Shown here: positions 1 through 15,082 of the stretch, one piece after another | Layout: every line of letters begins with the position of its first letter | Numbering within the stretch: the first letter of the stretch is position 1 | The notes under the pieces: generated by a model | The model's input: only the letters and a program-made list of their open reading frames with translations | Database searches by the model: none | Told to the model about the DNA's origin: nothing | Made by a program: the position numbers and the translations under genes | DNA from: Streptomyces sp. CA-278952 | GTDB taxonomy: Bacteria; Actinomycetota; Actinomycetes; Streptomycetales; Streptomycetaceae | NCBI RefSeq assembly: GCF_028747205.1 | Contig: NZ_CP112880.1 | Span: 7,413,501 to 7,477,500, forward strand | DNA: 64,000 nt | Reading direction: 5' to 3'

Positions 1-1514
1 GCCCCGGAGGCGACCGGCCCCCGCAGCCTGTCCTTCGCGGACACCCAGGGCCATGAGCCGCTGCCCATCCCCTGGACGGTGTCTCCGCAGACGCTCGCCT
101 ACGTGATCTTCACCTCAGGCTCCACGGGCGAGCCCAAGGGGGTCGAGATCACCCACGCCGCCGCCTGGAACACGATCGCCGACATCAACGCCCGCCACGA
201 CATCGGCGGCGACGACCGTGTCCTCGCCCTCTCGGCGCTGGACTTCGACCTGTCCGTGTACGACGTCTTCGGCCTGCTCGCGGCAGGAGGCTCCCTCCTG
301 CTGCCCACCGGGGACCAGCGCCGTGAACCTGCCCGCTGGCCGAGCCTGCTGGATCAGTACCGCGTGACCCTCTGGAACACCGTGCCCGCCCTGCTCGACC
401 TGCTGCTCGACGCCGACGAACAGGGCGGCGCGGAAGGCAGCCGGATCGCGGGGCTGCGGACCGCACTGATCTCCGGCGACTGGATCGGCCTCGACCTGCC
501 CGCCCGGCTGCGGGCCCGAACCGCGCGGCCCTGCTCCTTCGTCGCCATGGGCGGCGCCACGGAAGCCGCCATCTGGTCCAACACCCTCACCGTCACCGAA
601 CCGGACCCCCGGTGGGTCTCCATCCCGTACGGACGCCCCCTGACCGGGCAGCACTACCGGGTGGTCGACCGGGCCGGCCGGGACTGCCCCGACTGGACGC
701 CCGGCGAACTGCTGATCGGTGGTGCCGGACTGGCTCGCGGCTACCTGGCCGACCCGGCCCGCACCGCCGAGAAGTTCGTCGAGCAGGACGGGCGACGCTG
801 GTACCGGACGGGTGACCTGGGCCGGTTCCGGGGTGACGGGCTGCTGGAATTCCTCGGCCGGCTCGACAGCCAGCTGAAGATCTCGGGGCACCGCATCGAG
901 GCGGGCGAGATCGAGGCCGCCCTGGAAGCACACCCGGCCGTCGCGCGGGCCGCCGTCGTGGCCGTGGGGGAGCGCACCGCCAAGCGCCTGGTCGCCTTCG
1001 CCGTACCGCAGGACCCCACCACGGTCTCCACGCCCGCCACCGAGTCCGCTCCTTCCGGTCCGGTCACACCCGCCGAGGATCCGGAACTCGCCGATGGACT
1101 CTTCGCCCTGCTGGCGGAACGGGTGCCGGTCCACGCCGTCCCGTCCCGCATCCTCCTGCTCCCCACGCTGCCCCTCACCGCGAACGGCAAGGTCGACCGG
1201 GGAGCCCTGGCCGGCCTGACGGGCCCGCAGACGGCGGCCGCCTGTGCCGAACCGCCACGGGGCGAAACCGAAGAAGCCCTTGCCGCGCTCTGGCACGAAC
1301 ACCTGCCGCACTGGCTGCCGGACCGCGACGCCAACTTCTTCACCGCGGGCGGCGACAGCCTCACCGCACTGCGCCTGCTGACCGCGATCGAGCGCCGCCT
1401 CGGGGCCACCGTGCCCGCCCGCCGCTTCTTCGCCTCACCGACCATCGCCGCGCTCGCCGCGGACGTCACCCGAACGCTCGCGGCCCACGCGACCACCTAT
1501 GAGACCGGAGAGCT

Positions 1515-1518
<4 letters not shown>
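1..1518 (+). CDS. NRPS, C-terminal part (adenylation-PCP), cysteine-loading, coelibactin-type
   Basis: The reading frame is open from base 1, so the gene starts outside the window. What remains is most of an adenylation domain and a peptidyl carrier protein. Visible motifs in order are A3 (FTSGSTGEPKG), A4 (FDLSVYD), A5 (GGATEAAIW), A7 (YRTGDLG), A8 (GHRIEAGEIEAAL), A10 (NGKVDR) and the PCP phosphopantetheine site (AGGDSLTAL). I read the specificity pocket as about D-L-Y-N-L-S-M-I-W, close to the cysteine code of yersiniabactin/pyochelin-type synthetases. Its TGA overlaps the next NRPS start by 4 bp, so translation is probably coupled. By analogy to the S. coelicolor coelibactin locus it would be the first Cys-activating module, acting on carrier-bound salicylate. 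The upstream cyclization domain is inferred, not seen. Confidence 0.93.
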
Positions 1519-7084
<5,566 letters not shown>

Positions 7085-7088
<4 letters not shown>

Positions 7089-8236
7089 ACAAGCCTGTGA
7101 TCGGGGTCCTCGGGGCCTCCGGTGCGGCCGGTCGGGCCGCCGTACGGGAGCTGCGCACGCTCGGCCACACCGGGCTCCGCCTGGGAGGACGGACCGCGTC
7201 CGCCCTGAGCGCGGTCGCCGAGGAGGACCCCGTCGGCCACGACGAGACGGTCCGGGCCGACGCCACCGCCCCGGGCGGCCTGCGCGCCTTCACCGAGGGC
7301 TGCGACATCGTCCTCAACTGCGTCGGCCCCACCTACCGGCTCCGGGCCACGGTGGCCTCCGCGGCACTCGCCGCCGGTGCACACTGCGTCGACGTGGCCG
7401 GGGACGACCCTGCCGCCGAAGACCTCCTGGAGGCCGGTGATCCGGCCCTCGACGGCCGCACCGTCGTCCTTTCCGCAGGAGCCCTGCCCGGGCTGTCGAG
7501 CCTCCTGCCGCGCTGGCTGGCCGGGCGGGGACCGGCCGGGGCCGCGGCGCTGACCGCGTACTGCGGTGGCCTGGAGACCTGTTCGCCGACCGTGGCGCAC
7601 GATCTCATGCTCTCCCTGACCTCCGGTGGCGCGGACGGTGCGGCATACGGCGAGGCGCTGGCGGCCGTCCGCGGCGGGCGGCGCGTGTCACGTGTCCTGC
7701 GCACGTCCGAGGACACCGAGCACGAGGCGTTCCCCGGCCGGGTCGCGGTGCAGCCCTACCTGAGCGGTGAGAGCGAACGCCTCGCCACCGTCCTGGGCCT
7801 GGACCGGCTCGACTGGTACAACGTCCACCCCGGCCCGGCCGTACGCGCGCTGCTCAACGTCCTGCCGGGACGTCTCGCGGCCGGAGAGGACCCCGACCGG
7901 CTCGCGGAGCGGCTGATCCTGGCCGCCGACCTCGACCTGGCCGGACGCAAGCCCTACTACGTCATGGACTTCGCGCTGTCGGGAACGACGTCCGCACGGC
8001 CGGCCACCGCGGGGCTGACCCTGCGCGCCGCCAGCAGCTACCGCCTGACCGCGGCCGTCGGCGCCCTCGCGGTGGAAGCGGTACTGCGGGGCGACGTTCC
8101 GGCGGGCGTCCACTTCGCCTGCGACGTCCTGGATCCGGACACCGTGGTCACGCACCTGCGCTCCCACGGGGCTGCCGACCTCCGGCTCACCGGCGCGGCG
8201 GCCGAAGCCGAACACATGGAAGAAGGCGCGCTGTGA
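7085..8236 (+). CDS. Saccharopine dehydrogenase-like NAD(P)-binding protein of the metallophore cluster
   Basis: The 383-residue protein begins with a Rossmann dinucleotide-binding fold (VIGVLGASGAAG, residues 5-16) and resembles the saccharopine-dehydrogenase-like or trans-acting enoyl reductase family. The coelibactin cluster of S. coelicolor carries an uncharacterised gene of this type at the same position, directly after the second NRPS. The reaction is unknown; a role in redox tailoring of a thiazoline or of the salicyl-thiazolinyl intermediate is inference. It overlaps both neighbours by 4 bp (ATGA upstream, GTGA downstream), placing it firmly in the operon. No signal peptide or membrane segment is evident, so it is probably cytosolic. 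Confidence 0.85.
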
Positions 8237-10278
8237 GCGAAGCGTCGCCCCTGCGCGTGCTGGTCTGCGGTACCAACTTCGGCCGCTTCTACGCCGAGGC
8301 GGTACGCCGGCGCCCCGGCTACCTCCTGGCCGGCGTCCTGAGCCGGGGTTCGGCAGCGTCCCGGGCGTACGCCCAGAGCCTGGGCGTCCCGTTCCACACG
8401 GACGTGGACGACCTTCCGGAGGACATCGACGCCGCCTGCGTCGCGGTGAGTTCCTCCATATCGGGTGGCCCGGGCACCGAGCTGGCCAGAGCACTCATGG
8501 ACCGGGGCATCCACGTCCTCCAGGAACACCCCGTCCACCTCACCGAGTTGACGGACAACCTCAAACACGCCCGCAAGCGGGGCGTGCAGTACCGCCTCAA
8601 CACCCACTACCCGCAGGTCGCCCCCGTCCGCGTCTTCACCGAGGCAGCCCGCCGACTCGTCCAACGGCAGCGACCGCTCTTCGTGGACGCCGCCACCCCG
8701 ATCCACCTGATGCATCCCCTGGTCGACATCCTCGGTCAGGCGATGGGCACGCTCCGGCCCTGGCGGTTCGCCGACCCGGCGCCGCTGCCCGCCGCGATCG
8801 GACCGCAGCCGTTCCGCTCCCTGCACGGCGTGTTCGCCGGCGTACCCCTCACCCTGCGGGTGCACCACCAGCTCGACCCGTCCGACCGGGACAACCATGC
8901 CCTGCACTGGCACCGGATCTCCGTCGGAACAGAGGGCGGAGTGCTCACCCTGGCCGACACCCACGGCCCGGTGCTGTGGAGTCCCCGGCTGCACATCGGC
9001 CGGGACGCGGACCGGCGGTTCGTCCTGGACGGTCCGGGAACCGGGCGACTGGGGTTCGGCACCACGGCAGTGGTCGGCACCACGGGAACCTTCCGTGCGG
9101 TCTTCTCCGACCTGTGGCCAGAAGCGATCGGCACGGCCCTCGACGGTCTCCGCGAGGCTGTCGCCCAGGGTGGGGACGCCTTGCGCGCGGGCCAGTACGA
9201 CCTGGCCGTGTGCCGTATCTGGACCGACCTCGCGGCTCGGCTGGGTCCACCCGAGATCGTCCGGCCGGACACACCCCGGCCCCTGGCGGTCAGCGACGTC
9301 CTCCCGGCGCCGGAGGGCTTCCTGGGCGACACCACGTCCCGCCCGGAACCGCCCTCACACATCGCCCGCCCGGCCCCCGCCGGGGAACCGGCCGGCTTCT
9401 CGCCCGAGACGGTGCCGGTCCGTCCCGCGGACTGCGCGCCGTACTCCCCGTCGGCCGAGTTCTTCGACCTCTTCGCCGCCGAGCACACCGCGACCTCCAG
9501 CGTCCCGGCGGTCGTCGCCCTCCTCGCCGAAGCGGACCTGAGCGCGGGGCCGGTCGTCGACATCGGTGCGGGCACCGGTCTGGTGACCGAGGCCGTCGCC
9601 CGGGCCCGGCCGGACGCGCAGATCATCGCCTGTGAACCGTCGGTCGGCATGCGGGCCGTGCTCACCAGCCGTGTCTTCAGTGACGAAGACCTGCGTACCC
9701 GGGTGACCGTCACCGCGGACTCCGCTCCCGACCTGGAGCTTCCCGACCGGATCAGCGTCGTCCTGCTGTGCGGAGTTCTCGGCCACCTCGACGCCGAAGG
9801 GCGGGCCAGGCTGTGGTGGCGGCTGCACCAACGGCTGGCCCCCGGCGGGCTCGTCATCGTCGAACTCATGCAGTTCGAAAGGCCCTTGGCCCTGCCCGAG
9901 ACCCGACTCGCCACCGCCAGAGCCGGCCGCCACCGCTATGAGTGGTCGTTCGCCGGAGCACCGGACGAGGCGGAGGACGGAGCGATGCGCCTGCACTCCA
10001 CCTGGCGGGTCTACCGGGACGGCGCCGCCCATGCGACACGCGAAGTGCGCGACTCCTACCGCTGGTCGCCCTTCGGACTGCAGGACGTGGCGGCCGAGTC
10101 CGGCATGACGGCACGCGCCCTGCCCACCCGCCCCGGAGCGCCCCCACTGGCCGTACTCACCCGGACACCCGGCGGCCCCGACACGGCCCCACGGCTGCCG
10201 CACGCACGGACCCCGTCCAACGGCCCGGACGCCCCGCGCACCGCCATTCCGCTCGTCTCCTCTCCCACCGACGGCTAG
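8233..10278 (+). CDS. Thiazolinyl imide reductase fused to a SAM-dependent methyltransferase
   Basis: This 681-residue protein has two parts. Residues 5-360 match the thiazolinyl imide reductase family (PchG/Irp3 type), with a Rossmann start RVLVCGTNFGRFYAEAVRRR and the conserved EHPVH segment; such enzymes reduce one thiazoline to a thiazolidine on the carrier protein using NADPH. After a Pro-rich linker, residues from about 400 form a class I methyltransferase with SAM motif VVDIGAGTGLVTEA near 441. That domain is clearly related to the stand-alone methyltransferase at 12480-13208: the two share SAEF(F/Y)(D/E)L, the GAGTG(L/R)VTE motif and an EPS.(G/T)MRA(V/M)LTSRV stretch. PchG-type reductases are normally single-domain proteins of about 350-370 residues, so the fusion is notable. 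GTG start inside a GTGA overlap. Confidence 0.88.
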   Translation: MSEASPLRVLVCGTNFGRFYAEAVRRRPGYLLAGVLSRGSAASRAYAQSLGVPFHTDVDDLPEDIDAACVAVSSSISGGPGTELARALMDRGIHVLQEHPVHLTELTDNLKHARKRGVQYRLNTHYPQVAPVRVFTEAARRLVQRQRPLFVDAATPIHLMHPLVDILGQAMGTLRPWRFADPAPLPAAIGPQPFRSLHGVFAGVPLTLRVHHQLDPSDRDNHALHWHRISVGTEGGVLTLADTHGPVLWSPRLHIGRDADRRFVLDGPGTGRLGFGTTAVVGTTGTFRAVFSDLWPEAIGTALDGLREAVAQGGDALRAGQYDLAVCRIWTDLAARLGPPEIVRPDTPRPLAVSDVLPAPEGFLGDTTSRPEPPSHIARPAPAGEPAGFSPETVPVRPADCAPYSPSAEFFDLFAAEHTATSSVPAVVALLAEADLSAGPVVDIGAGTGLVTEAVARARPDAQIIACEPSVGMRAVLTSRVFSDEDLRTRVTVTADSAPDLELPDRISVVLLCGVLGHLDAEGRARLWWRLHQRLAPGGLVIVELMQFERPLALPETRLATARAGRHRYEWSFAGAPDEAEDGAMRLHSTWRVYRDGAAHATREVRDSYRWSPFGLQDVAAESGMTARALPTRPGAPPLAVLTRTPGGPDTAPRLPHARTPSNGPDAPRTAIPLVSSPTDG

Positions 10279-10286
10279 GACCCACC

Positions 10287-11552
10287 ATGAGCACCCCCGA
10301 GACCTCGACGGCGTCTCACGCCTCCGACCCACTCCGCACGGACACCGCGGCGGACACCACGGCCCCGCCCCGGGACTTCCCCATCCAGCGCGGCTGCCCC
10401 TTCGCCGCGCCCGCCGAGTACGACGCGCTGCGCACCGACGACCCGGTCGCCCGCGTCACCCTGCCGACCAGGAAGGAAGCCTGGGTCGTCACCCGCTACG
10501 ACGACGTCCGCGAACTGCTCTCCGACCCCCGTGTCAGCGCCGACATCCGCCGCCCGGGCTTCCCGGCCCTCGGCGAGGGCGAACAGGAGGCCGGGGCCAG
10601 GTTCCGTCCCTTCATCCGCACCGACGCCCCCGAGCACACCAAGTACCGGCGCATGCTCCTGCCGGTGTTCACGGTGCGCCGGGTCCGGGAGATGCGCCCC
10701 GCCGTACAGGCACGGGTGGACGAGATCCTGGACGGCATGCTCGCCGCCGGCGGACCCGTGGACTTCGTCTCCGCGTACGCCAACGCCGTCTCCACCTCGG
10801 TGATCTGCGAACTCCTCGGCATCCCGCGCGAGAACCTGGAGTTCTTCCGGGACGTCACCCGGATCTCCGGCTCCCGCAACAGCACCGCCGAACAGGTCGC
10901 CGAAGCCCTCGGCGGCCTCTTTGGACTGCTCGCCGAACTCATCGCCGAACGGCGGGAAGAACCGCAGGACGACCTGATCTCCCAGCTCGTCACCGACCAC
11001 CTCGCCACCGGCAACGTGACCAAGGACCAGCTGCTGTCCACCCTCGGCATCACCATCAACGCCGGCCGTGAGACCACCACGAGCATGATCGCCCTGAGCA
11101 CCCTGCTCCTCCTGGACCGGCCGGAGCTGAAGGAGGAGCTGCGCCGCGTCCCCTCCCTCATGCCCGCCGCCGTCGACGAACTCCTGCGCGTCCTGTCCGT
11201 CGCCGACTCCATCCCCCTGCGCGTGGCCGCCGAGGACATCGACCTCTCCGGCCGGACGATCCCCGCCGACGACGGCGTCATCGCCCTCCTCGCCGGCGCC
11301 AACCACGATCCCGAGCAGTTCGACGAGCCGGAGCGGGTCGACTTCCACCGGACCGACAACCACCACGTCGCGTTCGGCTACGGCGTCCACCAGTGCGTCG
11401 GACAGCACCTGGCCCGGCTGGAGCTGGAGGTCGCCCTGGAGACACTCATCCGCCGGGTCCCCACCCTCCGCCTCGCCGGTGACCGGGACGACGTCGTCGT
11501 CAAGCACGACTCGGCCACCTTCGGCCTCGAAGAACTGAGGGTGACCTGGTGA
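10287..11552 (+). CDS. Cytochrome P450 of the metallophore cluster
   Basis: A 421-residue bacterial P450. The heme-ligand loop is FGYGVHQCVGQ with Cys near 370, the helix-K ExxR is DELLR, and the I-helix oxygen-activation motif is AGRETTT, with Arg where His or Asp is common. The fold and length match the CYP105/107-like soluble Streptomyces P450s, which need a ferredoxin partner; none is in the window, though the S. coelicolor coelibactin cluster has a ferredoxin gene at its other end. It is expected to hydroxylate or otherwise oxidise the metallophore scaffold. The ATG is 8 bp after the previous stop; an upstream in-frame extension lies inside the previous gene and is not plausible. Its stop overlaps the thioesterase GTG by 4 bp. 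Confidence 0.95.
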   Translation: MSTPETSTASHASDPLRTDTAADTTAPPRDFPIQRGCPFAAPAEYDALRTDDPVARVTLPTRKEAWVVTRYDDVRELLSDPRVSADIRRPGFPALGEGEQEAGARFRPFIRTDAPEHTKYRRMLLPVFTVRRVREMRPAVQARVDEILDGMLAAGGPVDFVSAYANAVSTSVICELLGIPRENLEFFRDVTRISGSRNSTAEQVAEALGGLFGLLAELIAERREEPQDDLISQLVTDHLATGNVTKDQLLSTLGITINAGRETTTSMIALSTLLLLDRPELKEELRRVPSLMPAAVDELLRVLSVADSIPLRVAAEDIDLSGRTIPADDGVIALLAGANHDPEQFDEPERVDFHRTDNHHVAFGYGVHQCVGQHLARLELEVALETLIRRVPTLRLAGDRDDVVVKHDSATFGLEELRVTW

Positions 11553-12418
11553 CCGCGTCCTCCTCACCGAACGTGTCGTTCCAGCAACCCGCCCAGCACT
11601 TCCCCCGGCCCTCCGCACGCGCCGTCCGAGCCGACAGCCCCTGGATCAGGCGGTGGAGCGGCGGGCCTGCTCCCCGCTTCACGCTCGTATGCCTGCCGCA
11701 CGCGGGCGGCAGCGCGGGCTTCTACCGGCCCTGGGCGCCACTGATGCCCCCCGAGGTCGAACTCCTCGCCATCCAGTACCCCGGCCGCGAGGACCGGCTC
11801 GACGATCCCGGGGCGGCCGACATGGGGGAGCTGGTCAGCGCGGTGGCTGACGCCCTCGAACCGCTGCTCGACCGGCCGTACGCCCTCTTCGGACACAGCA
11901 TGGGCTCCGCCGTGGCCTGGGAGCTTGCCCACGAACTCACCGGCCGCCGGAACCTCGCCCCGTACCGGCTGTTCGCGTCAGGCCGGGCGGCCCCCGGCAC
12001 CGCCGTGACCGGGCAACTGCACCGCCGGAACGACGACACCCTGAGCGCCGAACTGGCCCGCCTCGGCGGAACGAGCCGAGAGATCCTGGACGACCCCGGG
12101 CTGCGGTCCCTGATCCTGACGGCCGTACGTCACGACTACCGGATCATCGAGACGTACCGGCCGGCGGAGCGGCAGCCCCTGGCCTGCCCCCTGCACGTCC
12201 TGACCGGCAGCACCGACCCCGAACTCGGGGCGGAACGCAGCCGCGACGGGGCAGGGGGCTGGGCGGACCTCACCACCGCCCGCACCGAAGTCCGCGTCTT
12301 CCCCGGCGACCACTTCTACCTCACCCCCCGACGCCGCGAAGTCGTCGCCACCGTGCTGCGCCGACTGGACCCCTCGCTGACCATCGGCGGCGTACACACC
12401 TGGCCGAGCACCCCGTGA
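11549..12418 (+). CDS. Type II thioesterase (alpha/beta hydrolase)
   Basis: A 289-residue discrete thioesterase of the GrsT/TEII family. It has the entry motif LVCLPHAGGSAGFYRPWAP, the nucleophile elbow GHSMGS with a normal serine (unlike the Cys in the NRPS-embedded TE), and a late His in FPGDHFYL. TEII proteins clear misprimed acyl groups from carrier domains of the synthetases. The GTG start overlaps the P450 stop as GTGA. It carries an N-terminal extension of about 35 residues before the hydrolase core, so a later internal start cannot be excluded. Confidence 0.93.
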   Translation: MTASSSPNVSFQQPAQHFPRPSARAVRADSPWIRRWSGGPAPRFTLVCLPHAGGSAGFYRPWAPLMPPEVELLAIQYPGREDRLDDPGAADMGELVSAVADALEPLLDRPYALFGHSMGSAVAWELAHELTGRRNLAPYRLFASGRAAPGTAVTGQLHRRNDDTLSAELARLGGTSREILDDPGLRSLILTAVRHDYRIIETYRPAERQPLACPLHVLTGSTDPELGAERSRDGAGGWADLTTARTEVRVFPGDHFYLTPRRREVVATVLRRLDPSLTIGGVHTWPSTP

Positions 12419-12479
12419 ACCGAGACCGCACCGCCACCCGCACACGACCCCACACGCCCGCCCCCACCCGGAGAACGCC

Positions 12480-13208
12480 GTGATCGACTACTACTCGACC
12501 TCGGCAGAGTTCTACGAACTGGTCGCCACCCGGCACACCGCCAGCAGCGGACCGCCGCTGACCCGCGTCCTCACGGGCCTGGACACATCCCACGGACCCG
12601 TCCTGGAGATCGGGGCGGGCACCGGGCGCGTGACGGAGGTCATCGCCTCCGCCCTGCCCGAGGCGGAGATCCTCGCGGCCGAGCCCTCGGCCACCATGCG
12701 CGCCATGCTCACCTCCCGCGTCGCCCGCGACCCGGACCTGCGCAAGCGCGTGACCGTCGTGGACGGCGCCGCCCAGGACCTCGTCCTGCCCGAACGGCTC
12801 TCCGCCGTCGTCATCTTCGGCGTGGCCGGTCACCTCACCGTCCCCGAACGCGTCGCGCTGTGGAAACGACTCGCGGACCGCTTGCCGGACGGCGCGCCCA
12901 TCGTCGTCGAACTGATGGGAGTGACCGCGCCCCGCGTCATCCCACCCGTCATGTCCCTCAGGGAGACCATCGGACGCCAGACGTACGAGTGGTGGATCGG
13001 CGGCGAACCCACCGACGGCGACGCCATGCGGTTCACCACCACCTGGAAGGTGCTGCGCGACGGCCGCACCGTGCGCGAGGTCTCCGACACCTACGACTGG
13101 CACACCTTCGACGTCGCCCGGCTGGCCCGCGAGGCCGGCATGACCAGCCGCCGCATCACCGAGGCCGGCGGCAGGCCCATCCCCGAAATCGGAGTACTCG
13201 TCAAGTGA
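12480..13208 (+). CDS. Stand-alone SAM-dependent methyltransferase, paralogue of the reductase-fused one
   Basis: A 242-residue class I methyltransferase with SAM-binding motif VLEIGAGTGRVTEV near 41. The GTG start has a GGAG ribosome-binding site 7 bp upstream. Along most of its length it parallels the C-terminal half of the 8233-10278 protein (YYSTSAEFYEL, EPSATMRAMLTSRV, and the W(K/R)V.RDG and (D/S)TYDWHTF-like segments), pointing to an ancient duplication inside the cluster. A gene occupies this slot in the S. coelicolor coelibactin cluster, there annotated only as hypothetical. The methyl acceptor is unknown. Its stop overlaps the next GTG by 4 bp. Confidence 0.88.
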   Translation: MIDYYSTSAEFYELVATRHTASSGPPLTRVLTGLDTSHGPVLEIGAGTGRVTEVIASALPEAEILAAEPSATMRAMLTSRVARDPDLRKRVTVVDGAAQDLVLPERLSAVVIFGVAGHLTVPERVALWKRLADRLPDGAPIVVELMGVTAPRVIPPVMSLRETIGRQTYEWWIGGEPTDGDAMRFTTTWKVLRDGRTVREVSDTYDWHTFDVARLAREAGMTSRRITEAGGRPIPEIGVLVK

Positions 13209-15082
13209 AGTCACAACCACCCGAGGCCGGCCCGGCCCCGGCAGCCGCTGCCGCCGGCCCGAGCGTGCGCCCCACCCCGCCTCCGCTCCGCGCGCTCGCC
13301 GAGCCCGTCCGCGGCCCACTGGCCCTCGCCACGGGCCTCCAGGCCGTCGCCGCCCTCGCCGGTGTGGTCCCCTTCATCGCCGTCTCCCGCATCGCCGAAC
13401 GACTCACCGCGGGCTCCCCGGCCGACGGCGACACCCTCTGGCCGCTGGTGGTACTGGCCTGCTCCTCTGGCTTCGTCGCCCTGGTGTGCGGCACGGCGGC
13501 CGGAGCCCTCGCCCACATCGCCGACAACAACCTCCAGCTCACCCTCCGCCGCCGGCTCGCCCGGCACATCGGACGGCTGCCGCTCGGCCGGCTCACCGAG
13601 CGAGGCACCGGTGAGGTCAAGCAGGCCGTGCAGGACGACGTGAGCGCGCTGCACACGCTGTTCGCCCACACCCTGCTCGATGTCGTCGCGGTCCTGACCG
13701 CCCCGGTGCTGGCACTGGCCTACCTGTTCACGGTCGACTGGCGTCTGGCCCTCGTCAGCGCGGCGCCCCTGCTGCTGGGCGTGTTCCTGTTCAGCCGGGC
13801 CATGGCGGGCGCGGCGGGACAGATGGCCGAGTTCGGTGCCGCCCTGGGACGGATATCCGCGGCCGCGGTGGAGTTCGCCTCCGGCATCGCCGTGTTCAAG
13901 AGCTTCGGGCGCGGGAGCAAGGCCCACGAGCGTTTCGTGCGCGCGACCGAGGGCTTCGCCGACTTCTTCTCCGGCTGGGTCCGGTCCACCCTGGTGACCT
14001 CCACCGCCTCGATCCTGGTGGTGGCACCGGCCGTGGTCCTGCTGCTCCTGTCCGTCCTGGGCGCGGTGTTCATCACCCAGGATTGGATGACCGGCGCCGA
14101 ACTCGTCCCCTTCCTCCTGCTCGGCCCCGCCGTCGCCGCCCCCATGGGCGTGGTGGGCCCCCGCATCCAGCAGATCCGTGCCGGCCAGGCCGCCGCCGTA
14201 CGCATCACGGCACTGCTGCACGCCCCCACGCTCCCCGAGCCCGCAGACCCCGCCCTGCCCGACGGCCATCATGTTTCCCTGCGCGGGGTGTCGTTCTCCT
14301 ACGACGGGCGGGCCGACGTCCTCAGCGGCGTCGATCTCGACCTCGCGCCCGGCACGGTGACCGCGCTGGTCGGCCCCTCCGGCTCCGGCAAGTCCACCCT
14401 GGCATCGCTGCTGCCCCGCTTCCACGACGTCACCGCCGGTACGGTCACCCTCGGCGGCGTCGACCTCCGCGACATCCCCGCGGCCGAGCTGTACCGCCGC
14501 GTCGGCTTCGTCCTCCAGGACGTACGGCTGCTGCGCGCGACCGTCGCCGACAACATCCGGCTGGGCCGTCCCGACGCCACCGACGAGGAGGTCGAGCGGT
14601 GCGCCCGCGCCGCCCGCATCCACGACCGCATCACGGCCCTGCCGGACGGTTACGCCACCGAACTCGGCACGGCCGTCACCCTCTCCGGTGGCGAGGCCCA
14701 ACGCCTCTCCATCGCGAGGGCACTGCTCGCCGACGCCCCCGTCCTCGTCCTCGACGAGGCGACCGCCTACGCCGACCCGCACTCCGAGGCGCTGATCCAG
14801 GACGCGCTGTCCGAGCTCGCGACCGGCCGCACCCTCCTCGTCATCGCCCACCGGCTGGCGACCATCCGCTCCGCCGACCGCATCGTCGTGCTGGAGGACG
14901 GACGCGTCACCGAGCAGGGCCGCCACGACGACCTCCTGGCCGCTCAGGGCCGCTACGCCGCGCTGTGGGAGGCCCAGCGGACCGCGGGCCCGGACGGGAG
15001 CGATGGCATACCGCGCCACCGCTCCGCACCCGTGGGGACCGGCCGCAGGGCGGACGACATCCGAGAAGGAAGTGCACGATGA
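13205..15082 (+). CDS. ABC transporter, fused TMD-NBD half-transporter (YbtP/Q-like)
   Basis: A 625-residue half-transporter with six predicted membrane helices (residues about 45-330) followed by a nucleotide-binding domain: Walker A GPSGSGKST, signature LSGGEAQR, Walker B VLVLDEATAY and H-loop IAHRL. It has the exporter-type fold used by the siderophore importers YbtPQ and IrtAB, so orientation cannot be read from the fold alone. Paired with the next gene it should form a heterodimer moving the metallophore or its metal complex across the membrane. The start is GTG at 13205, giving a GTGA overlap with the methyltransferase; longer in-frame versions run back into that gene. It ends in an ATGA overlap with its partner. 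Confidence 0.92.
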   Translation: MKSQPPEAGPAPAAAAAGPSVRPTPPPLRALAEPVRGPLALATGLQAVAALAGVVPFIAVSRIAERLTAGSPADGDTLWPLVVLACSSGFVALVCGTAAGALAHIADNNLQLTLRRRLARHIGRLPLGRLTERGTGEVKQAVQDDVSALHTLFAHTLLDVVAVLTAPVLALAYLFTVDWRLALVSAAPLLLGVFLFSRAMAGAAGQMAEFGAALGRISAAAVEFASGIAVFKSFGRGSKAHERFVRATEGFADFFSGWVRSTLVTSTASILVVAPAVVLLLLSVLGAVFITQDWMTGAELVPFLLLGPAVAAPMGVVGPRIQQIRAGQAAAVRITALLHAPTLPEPADPALPDGHHVSLRGVSFSYDGRADVLSGVDLDLAPGTVTALVGPSGSGKSTLASLLPRFHDVTAGTVTLGGVDLRDIPAAELYRRVGFVLQDVRLLRATVADNIRLGRPDATDEEVERCARAARIHDRITALPDGYATELGTAVTLSGGEAQRLSIARALLADAPVLVLDEATAYADPHSEALIQDALSELATGRTLLVIAHRLATIRSADRIVVLEDGRVTEQGRHDDLLAAQGRYAALWEAQRTAGPDGSDGIPRHRSAPVGTGRRADDIREGSAR

